46,272 bases of DNA, from assembly GCA_022376515.1 (NCBI GenBank), contig WTXI01000287.1:1-46272 (forward strand), in the 5' to 3' direction. This stretch comes from Lactifluus volemus (Eukaryota > Basidiomycota > Agaricomycetes > Russulales > Russulaceae). A program made the translations under genes and the position numbers. The notes beneath the pieces were generated by a model. That model was not told the DNA's origin and made no database searches. It saw only the letters and a program-made list of their open reading frames with translations. Shown here piece by piece: positions 33,411 to 45,491 of the stretch (position 1 is the stretch's first letter; the number at the start of each line of letters is the position of its first letter).

Positions 33411-36400
33411 TTATTGAATGGAGCAATGTCCACTCAAATTTTTCGGCTCGTAGCGCCCGCGTCGTGTCCGGTGCGTATCCTGCGCAGATCCAACAGCAGG
33501 AGATTTCAAGGACGACGCCAACTGAGCAGAAGTCGAAGAGGGCAACGCATCGTCGTCCGTCCTGCCGCCGTCCAGCATGGTCGAACCACCCGAAAGAGCG
33601 CCTTGTGCGGTGGCGGGCGTTACCGGTGCGTCGGTGATGAAGGACGAGTCGGTCGCCGCCGCGGACAATTCGGCGCGTGCGGCACGGCTCGAGATGCTCT
33701 CGGCGGCTGTCTGCAAGCTCCTTATGCTGTTCGAATGTAGAGATGGCGGTTCGGAACTGATGCTGGAGACCGACAGCGGGCGCGCCCTATCCTTGAACGT
33801 GGTCGGCTCTCGCTGGCGCATTAGGATGAGGGACAACTTGCGCCTGATCACGTTGACTTCGGGTAGCAGGGACTTGCTAGGCTGTTGATGCAGTTGGTGT
33901 TGGGTGGCGCCAGCGAGGGAAGTGGATGAATTTGAGTGTGTAGGATTGGGGGAGAGTGAGGCGCGCGAACGTTTGAATGGGGACAGGACTTTATACGCTA
34001 CGGGTGGATGCGGAGGAGATGACGCAGAGAGCGGGGGCGAGCTTGCGCGCTCACGATCGAGACTCCCACGCGACGAACTCGCACAGAACCCATCCGGTGC
34101 GGAAGCAACAGGGTTCGGCAAGCGATTGAAGATATCGATAGGACTGCTACGTTCTGCGAGTTGAGCATGCATGAGCAGCTTCCATCGAAGGTCGCACGTC
34201 GGCGGCGACCGGCCGGAGCATTTCGCGTGGGCTATAAGACTGCAGTGCGAGCACAAAACGCCCTTTTTGACAGGTTCCATGCATACCCGACAGCTGACGG
34301 CTATTCAAGGCGCAATGATCAGTTACAGGTCCGCTTCACAGAGCAAGGGAGAAAGTACGTACGTTTGCTGAAGGTCGTCTTTACAAAGGTATGCTCGCGC
34401 ATATCAAAACAGTCTGGGTCAGCTTGCGGGAGTTCCAGTACAGCTGGAGATGCACTGGCGCTGACAAACGAGCGACAACCTGGTGAACTCGACAAGACTA
34501 CGTCATCAGCGCTCGCCCGTACAAACTCAGGAAGCGGCGAATCGACCAAGTCGAGATTGGCAATAAGGTGGCGCGCGGCATCGTTCTTTTGTAGATCTGC
34601 GCTTACCCGGCGGAGGAACGGGATGCTATCTTGTGGCCGTAGGTCCTGTGAAAACCCGCGGACAATCAGCTCTTATCCGCGGAGGGAACGAAGACCATAA
34701 GATTATGGCTCCATTTTTACTTACCTTGTTCAAGCCCCAATGGTTTTTCAACCACTCATGCTCAAACAGTTCCTCCGCGCTCGGTCGCTCAGTCGGGTCC
34801 TTACGGAAACACTCCCTCAAAAAACTGGCGAGTGGTTGCGCAAAGCGTTCAGGAATAGGCGGGCAGTCGTCTTCCACTATCCGGAACATCACTGTCATCG
34901 ATAATCAAATCCTTGATCATCAGGAATATATAATAAAAAAAAGGATTCCCTCACCAGTCATGGTGTTTGCGATATCGCCATACGGGGGGCGTCCGGTGAG
35001 CAGCTCGATGACCGTGCATCCAAGGGACCATATGTCGGATTTTGTCGATGCACCCTTGAGCTGGATGACCTCCGGTGCCATCCAGTTGGGCGTGCCGGCC
35101 ACGTCCTTGTTCTCGCGCCCCATCGCACGCAGGTTGAGCGAGACGCCAAAGTCGGTGAGCTTCACGTTCCCTGTCTTGGTCGTCAGGATGTTCGCCGCTT
35201 TAAGATCGCAGTGCACGACGTCGCTGCGGTGGAGGTAGTCTAGACCCTCGAGGATCTTGACAACGTAACTCGCCACCAGCTTCTCGTTCAGCTTGCCAAA
35301 CGCCTTGAGAGTCTGCCCAAGTGACCCATTCTCGGCATATCTGTACACGTGGCGATGAGCGCCGCGAAGATGCAGTAGCGGCAATAGAAGGAGGCTAAGC
35401 GAAAGATAAATAGCGGGTGAGTGAAACACGCACTCGAGTATGATGCTAAGCGTATTCTTGTCTCGGGCCATGCCCTCATATTTGACTATGCTCGGGTGCG
35501 ACAGCCGCTTGACCAAATCGACTTCTCGCATAAGTTGCGCGATCTCTTCCTCTTTCAACCCGTCGAGCCCGATTCGCTTAACGGCCACCATCTGCCCCGT
35601 GTTCAAGTTGAGCGCACGATAAACAGACCCGAACTGTCCGCGGCCAATGCAATTGCCAAGTTGCTAAAGATAAGCGACGCCAATCAGACCCCGGTCTCCA
35701 AAGAGAGCAGTTGGAAATGCCCACAAAGTGCGTCGGTGCCTTGCCCTCCTCCCTCACCACCAACGTCTGCCGCGACACGCTACCCTCTGTAGCATCTCGT
35801 GCCATCAGGTCGCTGGCGATCGCGTGCTCCCCAGATGCAACGCCAAGATTGACCATGCTCTCAAAGCGGGATCGGCGCGGCTTGGCCCCAAATTCATCGT
35901 AAGAGTTCGGTCGTGGACGTCGGCGGCGCGAGCTCGCTCCGTCCACCTCACTTTGGAACCGACCGCGCGGAGGTAGTAGCGACTGCGCGGCGCCATTGAC
36001 TTTACCCGACCCCAAACTTGAACCCGAACCCGAGCCGGTACTACGACGCTCATTGGAGGACGTGCGTTCAAACGAGTCAGACATGGAGGGCAAAGGCGTG
36101 TTCAGTGAGCTGGGTGAGGGAACGTACTCTCCAGACACGGCGCGCGGGAACGGGATGGCCGTGAACAAGTCATTGTCACCCCCGCTCCCGTTGTCGGGGC
36201 TGCTCCGCCTCGGCACGTAAATTCCGTTCCTCTGCCCGGAAATTCCACCTCGCACGCTGTTCCGACGCACCGCCAGACGCCCGGGAGGCGCAATCCCCGA
36301 GCCGAGAGCAGCGTCCGGGCTCGAATCGCGCGGCAACAAGAGGGAGTCTCTAGGTGCGAGAACGGGCGCATCGACGCTATGCCGCGCACGGTGCGTTGGC

Positions 36401-39381
36401 CGCCGCGTGACGGAGGGCTGTATCTGTGACGGTAGTAGTGGTGTTGGCGGTGGTGGTTCGATGTTGCTGCTGCGTGGCGAAGCTGACACATTCATGGTGG
36501 CGGCAAGATCTGCCATCGCGAATTCGTCATAACCGACAGGATCGGCCGCGGATAATGCCAACGAAGATGGAGAAGGCTTCCTGATCGCGATCGGGCGAGA
36601 AGGTGCGTAGTTCTGCGCTTGGAGCGCGTCCAGAAAGTCATCCGGCCATTTCCCCTGACCGAGCTTGATGCGTTCTACGCGTTCTCTACCTCCTTGCGTC
36701 ACACCACCGGCACTGCCAATCGGGGTTTCCTCTGACTCTTCAACGACTCGCGACAAGTCGACAGGTACGGTTTCGCTTGGTTTTCGCTCACGCGGACGAA
36801 CGGGAGGTTCGAGACTGCGTCTGCGCTGACCAAGCACGATACCACTGCCGGTGCTCGGACTATTATTAGCATGTGCGCCATCACCGCTGCCAAGGTTTTC
36901 GTCACAGGCCATCATGGATGCGGCCATCGCGCTCCCCTCCGTACGAGTCATGCTCGGCCATTCGGATGGCACAAACGAGGTCGCCTCGGTCGTCACAGTC
37001 CGAATTGTGCCAAACTTGCCATACGCACCAGAGTTGCGACCGTAACCATTCCCAACGCCGCCGGCATCGAATAAGCTCGAGTATGTGCTAGTGTCGGTCA
37101 TGCTGCTAGATGCGACAGACTGGTTGGTGGTCGAATCGGCGATGGACACGCGTGCAGACTCCCCAAAAGGCAGCATGAGGGGCGGTGAGTCGCCAGCACC
37201 AAAGGACGGCCGGGAACGCATGGGCGAGCGGGACACAACGATCGGGGGTACCTCATCGCACTCACTGGTCCCAGTTGGCGTCTCACATCCATCCGGTTCT
37301 GTGGCTTGCGCGGTCTCTGCGTCGCTCGACGAAGAGGCAAGGGCTGGACTATCAGATCGTAGCGTGGGAAGGCCTGCAGATGGGGGCGTCCAGCGCCTCG
37401 TGTTGTTCCGTGCAGGAGATTGTGGCGAGCGCGGTGATGAGGATGCAATCAAGTTGGGGGAAGACATGACTGCGCGCGAAGATGAGCCAGTGCGGTATGG
37501 GGTGTTGAGGGATACGTTCGCGCGTTCGCTCGAAACGGGTGCGTTGATGGGCTTTGACTTGCTCCTTCCCCGCAATTGGCGGGAATGTGTAGATTGGGAA
37601 GGTGTCTCTGCCCACTTGACAAGAGCAATAATAGTCTTTGCCACACGTGCGAGGCAGTCTGACGTGCCTTCGATGAGATCGTCTCGCAGAAAAAGCTCCT
37701 CGGGTGGGAGACCGTTGGCAGAACAAGATGCAAGGAACTTTGTCACATTTGACATGCGGAGCTTGCCGTCTTCTCGCGGGTCGATCCGTGCAATAGAGCC
37801 TGGCCGTAACTTGTTCATAAGTCTATTGATGATTTCACAGAGAGGCGTCAGTGTTCCGTTTCATTTACCTGCGGTAACCAAGGAGAAAGAAACTGACTGG
37901 CAAAGAACGTAGCCGTCTCGCATGGCCTCTGTGAACAGCCTCCTCTCTCTTTCTTCTCCTGTCGTACTCACTCCCACTTCAACTTGGGTCGCACTTCCGT
38001 TCGTAGAGGCGCCGGATTTCCCCCACACACGCTCAAGTCGGGCGAGGGCCCGTAAGCGCGCCTCCACTTCCTCCGACTCGCGTATACCAAGACCTGTGCT
38101 CTGCCCTGGTCGGAGCATTTCCTTGCAAAGGATGGAAGTGGCTGTACGCAGCGCTTCGCGGTGCATTGGACTTGTAGGTGAGAGTGTCGTGGCGGAGCCG
38201 TTCATGTGGCGCGTCAGAGTAGGTGGTGAGACCGTGCGCTGACGCTGGAAGGCCGGGGAAAGCGCGCGAGGACGTGGGGATGAAGCGGGTGGAAGGACAG
38301 GCGAAGATGATCGATGGATGGCGCCGGAGGAGTAGGATGGCGGGTAGTTGAGACTGGAGGTTGAGGCCGAGGTGAAGCCGCGTGAGTTGACTATACGAGA
38401 CGGTGGCGGGGAGCGGGCGCGTGAAGAGCTGCGGCTAGAATGGGATTGTGGTGATTGGTCTAATGAGGAACGGGGTGGGCCAGAGGAAGAGCGTTTTCCG
38501 ATGCGAGAAGATGTCGGAGTGGGGGTGCCAGGGGGGCTTATTGGTTCCCGACTAGCAGCAGGCCGAGTCGGGATGGTAGGCGCCGGGGAGGAAGAAAGAG
38601 TGTAGTGGTGAAGAGAGGGGGTGGATGGGGAAGAAGGCAAAAGAGGTTCAGGACGTGGTTTTCTAGGACGAGGTGAGGCGGAGGAATTGACATTCGGGAT
38701 GGAGGGTCGCTTCGGAGTGAGTGGGGCGGGAGAGCTTATAATGGGGTGACTCGGGGATGAAGAAGATGAAGCGCTTTGGTGGTTGTCGGGAAAATGTAAG
38801 GCGGGTGACGATAGGGAGGCCTGTGTTTGCAAAGGAGGAACAAAGCTGGTGAACCCAGCTAATCGAAACCGGGTCGAAGCGAGTCCGTCTAGATCTTCAC
38901 CGACTGTATGCGCACCATTCGTCGACTTTCTTGTACGGTGAAGGGAGACCTTGGTCTCGAACCGTTTCAACATGCCGGTCCGTCTGGTAGATTCCTTAGC
39001 CATCGACTCGGCCATATCGGACTTGACTTGAGGGTCATCACATTTAGTCGTGATGGTATCAAACCCATCAGTGGACAATGTAACAGTATCTTTTCCTTTC
39101 GACCGCGGCGCCGATCGGATTGTCTGCTCAAATGGAGAGCGAAGCAAACGCTTCAACGTCTTTGGAGCAGAGGCGGATGAGGATGGCATGACGTGTGACG
39201 CTGATGGATCGGAAAGACGACTTGTGTGTATGGGCCGAAATTTGGAAGATGAACCGGGCGAAGAAGGTGATGATGTGAAGGAAGGGGAAGAGAGGGCGGG
39301 AGGAGAAGTGTTGTCGGAATTAACGAGCGTACGAGAAGATACTAGGTGTAAAGGGTTTGAGACGGCGGCGGTGGCAGCCAT
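33411..39381 (-). CDS. CH-domain Ste11/SepH (Cdc15/Cdc7-group) protein kinase
   Basis: Exons 39381-37898, 37822-35725, 35663-35434, 35340-34955, 34891-34725, 34645-34363 and 34300-33411 join in frame to 5538 nt and 1845 residues. The start is MAATAAVSN; no better ATG is seen. A Ser/Pro-rich N-terminus leads to a calponin-homology-like domain at about 440-575 (RLFTEAMRDGYVLCQ, LMNKLRPGSIARI, NVTKFLASC). A long disordered linker follows. The kinase domain is at about 1195-1460: [65 protein letters not shown] replaces HRD. After it comes a Cys-rich C1-like motif (CRVCMEPVKKG, CSHCSLIAHAKC) and a Ser-rich tail. SepH/Cdc7-group kinases drive septation signalling after mitosis. The gene is intact and faces away from the 91-aa gene to its right. 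Confidence 0.88.
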
Positions 39382-40070
39382 GTGAGAATCATGCGAGGAA
39401 GACGTGAGAGAGGTGAAGAGTGTCCGATGAGACGATATGACCTGGCCGTCATAAAACGAGGAAAGTAGTAAGCCAGTGATGAATTGAGAAAAGAGCCGAT
39501 GACAAGGCAGGACCGGACAAGGAGGGTCAATGGACGAGGAAAACAATCTGACCTGCAACGTGTAGTGGCTGCCCCTCCTCGCCCGGCATGCATTAGTCCG
39601 TGTCAGAGCAAAGATTTACGCCTAAATGAGGTCGCCCCTGTTAGTCAAATCAAATTGAGTGTAGAAAGGTTATCTCCGAAAAGCGAATGATAGCTCGGTT
39701 CAAGAGGTCCATAACACCCGATAAGTCCTTTCCCGACACCAGGGCGCTCGCTCGGTTACCGTTCTCTTACACTATTGTACTTTATCTACCTCACTTAAAT
39801 CCGTGGATATCCTTCCTATCCTCTCGTTTTATCCACCCCTATGCCCGAGCCCACCTCCCACTCTGACTCAGTTACCCGTTGACACGAAACACAACAAAAT
39901 GTCCGAGTAGGGTAATTACGAATCAAATCAATGACGTCTGCTACCCTGCTGACCCTCCCTCTCCACCATCACCTCACATTTTCAAATTAGGTTCACTCAC
40001 TCCTCGTGTCCCCGTTCACCCCGCCAGGTCCCATTTATAGGACCCCCCAGAACGCACAACACTTGCAAAG
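39382..40070. promoter_or_regulatory. Divergent upstream region, kinase gene and 91-aa gene
   Basis: A 689-bp head-to-head interval contains polypyrimidine tracts on the plus strand (39790-39850, 39955-40010) and no supported frame. It probably holds the promoters of both genes. Confidence 0.5.
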
Positions 40071-40393
40071 ATGCGCCACCCGCTACCTTTTTTCATTTCA
40101 CGCACGTTCACCACCGCACCACCGACAACTAGTATAACTGTGCCCGCCCAGCGGCTTCCAGAAGAGACAAAGCCAGTTGTGGTTCGTCATGAGGCACGAG
40201 AACCATCCCTTATCTCACTAGCGGTCAGATCGGCAAGTCCTTCCGTCGAGCGGGCGCCTATAACCCCCAAATACTGCACATAGCGGCAAACGAGCCTCCA
40301 AAAGATTGGCGTCATGATCACGTGCATTTCATGCCACGATCACGTGCAAACCTTCCCGAACTACTTGCGGAGGCCAACCTCCGGTCTTTTTGA
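40071..40393 (+). CDS. Small putative mitochondrial protein, family unknown
   Basis: Two exons (40071-40181 and 40229-40393) with a 47-nt GT-AG intron join in frame to 91 residues. The N-terminus MRHPLPFFISRTFTTAPP is Arg/Ser/Thr-rich without acidic residues, like a mitochondrial presequence. The C-terminal half is compact and charged (GAYNPQILHIAANE, DWRHDHVHFMPR, NLPELLAEANLRSF). No transmembrane segment is seen. It could be a mitoribosomal or respiratory-chain accessory protein, but I do not recognise the family. Reading through the intron gives a frame ending at 40283 with a less natural C-terminus. Confidence 0.6.
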
Positions 40394-40828
40394 CTCTGGA
40401 TCAGGTACTGGGATGTACTAGAGTGTTTTGCGCCGTCCCTTGCTGCGGCCACACCAAAACAGCACTAGTAGGTTAGGTCGAGGGACATAACAAGGCATCT
40501 ATCCGTGGGAAAGTACTCACGCTTCAACGAGGGTTCGCAAGACGCCACATTTCTCGATGACAGAGAAGTTGCAAAAACAGAATTCTTTTGGAAAACAGGG
40601 AGAAGCGCTGTGATAGAAAGTTGTATTGTGGCGTGAGAATGAATGAGCAAATCACTGAGTTGCAACCTTGTTTCGGGGTTCGGCGAGAGAGGAGTGGCAG
40701 CTGACGAGTCGATCGATAACCAACTAATTTTCTTTTTTTTTTTTTTCTTCTTCGAACGACGAAACGAACGATACGAACGGTGTCAGGAAAAAAAAAAAAA
40801 CATTTATTTTTGTTTTTTTTTAGCTGTC
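40394..40828. other. Intergenic, upstream of the BYE1-like gene
   Basis: Contains long T and A homopolymers (T15 near 40732, A13 near 40789, T9 near 40814) directly before the start codon, and CT-poor sequence before that. An upstream in-frame ATG at 40643 would read through the poly-T tract and is unlikely to be used. Confidence 0.5.
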
Positions 40829-43800
40829 ATGCCAACTCGTGCTGCAACTGCGGCTGCCGCCTCTACCAACATGCGCACCACTCGCTCAAGCAAGCTGTCA
40901 TCATCATCAACAACGACATCATCAGGTAAAGAGAACGGTACACGGACGATTTCCCTCCTCCCTTCTTCCACCAAGGGTAAGGAGAAAGCAGCCGTCCTCC
41001 CCAAAAAGGCTGTTCGGAATGTAAAGTCAAAGGCGAAGAAGGTGGAGGAAGAGTTGTTTTGTTCCTGTCGTGGTGTCGATGATGGAACCCCTATGGTTCA
41101 ATGCGGAACTTGTGATGACTGGTTAGCACCCGTTCCTCTCCCTTCCCCACCCACCCATCCACTATCCCCCTTTCTCCCCTTTTCCACCTGGTGTTGATGC
41201 CCACCTTGTAGGTACCACTTTCGCTGTATCGAGCTCAGTGAAGACGACGCGAGTGAGATAAGTGAGTATCACAAAAAGTGTCCCTTTCTCATCGTTTTTC
41301 ATCTGACTAAAACTCATAACAGAGGTGTATGTGTGCCCTTCGTGTCAGGAGAAGACCGGCCGGCGTACAGTGAGTAAGTATCAAACGCATTTTCGACAAT
41401 GACGACGACGACCGATGCATTGCCACCCACTTTCTTTTTCCGTATTGTTGTACTCTTTCGTCTTGTAACAACCCATACCCCGTGTTCGTCGCGATACATC
41501 TTGGCACCGGTACGCTGCCATGTCAGCGTGTCCCCGCATGAGCTGCGCACCGGCGCTAGTTGCATATATCGTGTCTGAATCGATGTCAGCATGGTCGGAC
41601 AAGCCTCGCCCACCCGTACAAATGCATATGTAATGTGAGACACTACACACATCGTGACCTACAGGCGCAGGCGGTTCTGGCCATTTTTCCCCCCGTCCCC
41701 TATTTTACATCTCGGTCCTTTTTTTTCTTTTTCGCTCCTTGTGTTGTGAGAGTGAGTAGTGCTGACTCAAAGTTTGATAGTGGAATGGGAGGGGTCCGAC
41801 GCGCTTGAACCCATTGAGGAAGCTACAAAACAAGAACCACTAACAACGACGACAGAAGATATCACGACGCAGACGGAACGGGCGGAGAAGCCAGCTCAGG
41901 CGGAGGAGTCGGAGGAGTCGGAGACGGAATTGAAGAAGCGGCCGCCGCCTGCGGAGGTGTCCGAATCCAGTGACGACGGGAGTGGCGACGAGTATGTGGA
42001 TCGTGCTGAGGAGGACTCGGGGATTAGGCTTAGACGTAAGGTGCGTCCATCCTGTGTTGTGTGAATCACGGAGGCAACCACGTTGCTCACGAAAGACACT
42101 CTAGCGACAGCACCCAAGCAGCCGGCGCATCGCCGCGCTGTCGTCCTCCGACTCTGAAGAAGAGGACGATAAGAAAAAGTCCGCTTCGACTGGTGTGAGT
42201 GCTAGGCGGGCGAGCGTCGCCAAGAGGGTATCTCTGTCGCCGCAGTTGGGCACGCTCAAGCGCAAGCAATCCACCAGCGTCGCAGCTACACCGAGCGCGG
42301 CGAAGCGCAAGCGTGCCGAGTCGAACGCAGCTGCGACGGAGGATGCCGCGCGCAAGTACTGTCTCGGCAAGTATACTGAGATGTTCACGGCCATCTTTAT
42401 GCAGTATCCATACGTACAACAAGAAGACCACGCGGAGGAGGGTGAGACCGGGGAACGAAAGCCGACGATAGAAAGAAAACCTGAGGAGCTGACCGAGGAG
42501 GAGAAGGCAAAACTACGGGAGCGTGCCACAGCATTCGCGGCGGAAGTGGAGCAAGCGGTGTTTGATACGTATGCGGAGCCGGATAAGTACGGCAAACCAA
42601 GTGCAAGCGCGAAATACAAGTACGTTTTCCCTCTCAGTTAACTGCGCACTGTATTGATGACATTTGATTTTACAGGGAGCGATTCCGTACGCTTACCTTC
42701 AACTTGCAGCAGTCCGACCGGGTCGCGCTACACAAGCGTATCTCGTCCGGACAAGTTGTGCCTGTCATCCTGTCGTCTATGTCTTCGACAGAACTCGCGT
42801 CGCAAGAACAGCAAGAGTCGATCAAGCAGGCCGAGCAGGACGCCCTCGAACATTCCATCCTGACCAAGACGACCGTCCCACGTGCCAAGATCACGCACAA
42901 GGGCCTGCAGGATATTGAGGATGTCAACGAGGACTCTGCCGTCGCCAAGCAGCGCGAGCGTGAACTTGAGATGGCCGACCAGGAACGCGAGCGGGAGCGG
43001 GAGCGCCTTGCCCGGCTTCGCACCGTCCAGCTGCAGACGCAACCGCATTCCAATCCACCCTCTGCATCTGTCCCACCTGAATCCCCCGTCGTACCTAATT
43101 CTGCTGGTGGTGCCGCGTCGGTGTCCTGGGGTCCACCGCCGCCTCCCGTACAACCGGTTCAAGCGTCCGACTTTGCGCACGCGGTCGACCCGGAGCTCAA
43201 CCTGGGTGACTTTATCCACATGGATGATGAGCCGCCAGAATCCGGACACGCTCCTTCTGTGACGCCTGACGTGTCTATGCCCTCAGAGTCGTCGGTGGTT
43301 GGACAGGGGCAAAGGCAACAACAACAACCACAACCAGAGAAAGGGCAATCGACGACGCCGATCACAGGGATCTCACCGTTTGCTCCAAACCAACCGGATA
43401 TGCCGCCGCGTGCATCTTTCGATCTGAACGCGCTGTGGTCTGCACCGCAGCCGCAGCCGCCTCCTGAACCGCAACAAGAGGGTAGTAGTGAAAGTGGTGG
43501 TGCTTCGGCGGAGGGGAATGAAGGCGGAGATGCGATGGACCTGGGCACACCTCCTAATGAAGAGGATAGATTGGGTGGCGCTGATGAACCAACATCTGTG
43601 ACAGAGCCTGAACAGGGTGTAGAAGGGGACGATCTCGACTTTGCCATGTTCTTGGGTCAAGAGGAAGAAAAGGAGAAAGAGAAGGGCTTGATCGAGGAGT
43701 CGTCTTCTCAACCAGATCCACAGATCGTCTTTCAATCTTTACCTCGAGTTTGGAATGGGATCGTGAGTTTCCGGTTTTAAACACTTTTGGCCTTCCCTAA

Positions 43801-45159
43801 CCCTTCTTGTGCAGATCAGCATGCCAATCGATTCGTCGGTACAACAAGAACTGAGAGTAGATGCCCGTCAGATCGGCGGTCGTAGTCTCCCGTTCGATTC
43901 ATCACTCTGGCGAACTCTTTTCCCACTTGATCACCTCAGAATCGACGGTCGGGTAGCTGTCAATAGTTCGGCGCAGTATCTGCTCTCTTCGAGGCTCAAC
44001 TCGGCCAAAGAACTCATCGCTGTCGCTTGGACCCCCGTTTCAGATCCCGATATGGCCGCACTTAAAACCATCTCGAGCTTTCTCATCCACAAGGAGTGAG
44101 TCTTGTTTTTCATTTCCTTGCTTCTTTTAATAACGAATTTTAAAAAAAAGTCGACATGGATTGATATTCCCTTGGGGCTCTAGAGGACGAGACTGGGGCC
44201 GAGAACTCTACGTCATCCCTTTACTCAGTTCCCACCCTCTTCCAGAGTATATCGAACTCCTCGACGACCTTCATCTTCCCAAGACCCGGAATGCAGACTG
44301 CCTCGTTGGTATCTGGGTCCTCAACCGCGGCAAACTCTCTGTGCAGCCCCCACCACCGTCAGCGCCAACGCCAATCTTCCCTCCCCCGCAATCCGCACCT
44401 GCAGGTCAGCTACCCCTGTTCACGTTACCACAAGGTCAACAAACGTCTGTCCTGCCACCTGCTTTGGCATCTGCTCTCGCGAGCATCATGCCGCCCGGCG
44501 CAATGCTGCCCAACACGGCACCGGCGGCTCTTGCAGCCGCACTCTCTCATCTCCCCACCGTACCACCAACTGTCCCAAACGTTCCTACGCTAACATCTCT
44601 ACCCATGCCACCACCATCCACAGCAGACCTGGCAGCGCAGGTCGCGTCGCTCACGCCAGACCAGATTCAGGCGATCATGCACACACTGCAGCAACAACAA
44701 GCACAACCACCGTCTACCTCCGCGCAGCCAACACAGCCTCCTCCAGCATCGGTTCCTGTTCCTCCACCGCAATCATCCCAGCCGCCGACGTTAACGCCTC
44801 TGCCTGTACCTGGGCAAGCGCTATCTTGGGCCGCGCAGGCACCGCCCCCGCCGATATCCGTGCAGAAACCGTTTGGCGGGTATGATGAGCGCGAGCATCG
44901 TGGTGGTGGTGGTGGGGCGCGTCGTGGTGGGTATTATGGACATGACGATGCACCGCGTGCGCGAGGACGTGGGGGAGGTAGTCGTAGAGGTGGTGGTGGT
45001 GGTGGTGATGGACGCGAAGATTCAAGAGGAGAGTATAATAGGCGCACGTCAGATGGAGGATGGAATGGGCGAAATGGGCGAGGGGGTGGAAGGGGTGGCT
45101 CTTCTGGGTCACCGGTTCGTCGGGAAGCACAGCAGCAGCAGCAGCCATACTGGAGGTGA
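40829..45159 (+). CDS. BYE1: BYE1-like transcription regulator (PHD-TFS2M-SPOC)
   Basis: Exons 40829-41121, 41212-41261, 41323-41373, 41781-42040, 42105-42619, 42676-43762, 43815-44095 and 44151-45159 join in phase to 3546 nt and 1181 residues. A PHD finger at about 75-132 (FCSCRGVDDGTPMVQCGTCDDWYH ... CIELSEDD ... VCPSCQ, C4HC3) comes first. An acidic and basic linker precedes a TFIIS central domain at about 300-460 (YCLGKYTEMFTAIFMQYP, RFRTLTFNLQQSD, QVVPVILSSMSS). A SPOC domain lies at about 750-905 (LNSAKELIAVAWTPVSD, DWGRELYVIPLL). Pro/Gln-rich sequence and an RGG-rich tail end the protein. This order defines the Bye1/PHF3/DIDO family, which binds elongating RNA polymerase II and histone H3 tails in the nucleus. 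The third intron is unusually long (407 nt). Confidence 0.9.
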
Positions 45160-45491
45160 TGACTTCTTCTTTCGCTTTTTCATATTGCAGCAGTGCTTTG
45201 AGTTTTTTTTGTCTTACTTTATGTTTTTATGTCGTTTTCTCATATGTTATTTACAAATTTGTTTTTTTTTCTCTGCTTTACAAAGAATTTGTTGATGGTC
45301 CCATGGCGGGAATTCGGCCCGGAAGATCCGCTCGTCCCATTTTAAGTTTTAAGACTGATTACTGTTTGTTGAAACTTTACCACTTGGCTAACACGGTTGC
45401 CATCCGTGGTGACCCACGACTTTTTGGAATTGATCAGGACGGAACGGGCCTGTTTTTTTGAGTGACAAGCAAGTGAAAAATTTTCCAACCA
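45160..45491. other. Intergenic between the BYE1-like and NAD synthetase genes
   Basis: T-rich 3' flank of the BYE1-like gene (TTTTTTTTGTC, TTTTTTTTTCTC), then a short promoter. No gene. Confidence 0.5.

Noticed and set aside
37085..37912. 275-aa plus frame opposite the kinase linker
   Set aside because: The opposite strand holds a 1845-aa model with consistent phases. This frame is a shadow of Ser/Pro-rich coding DNA.
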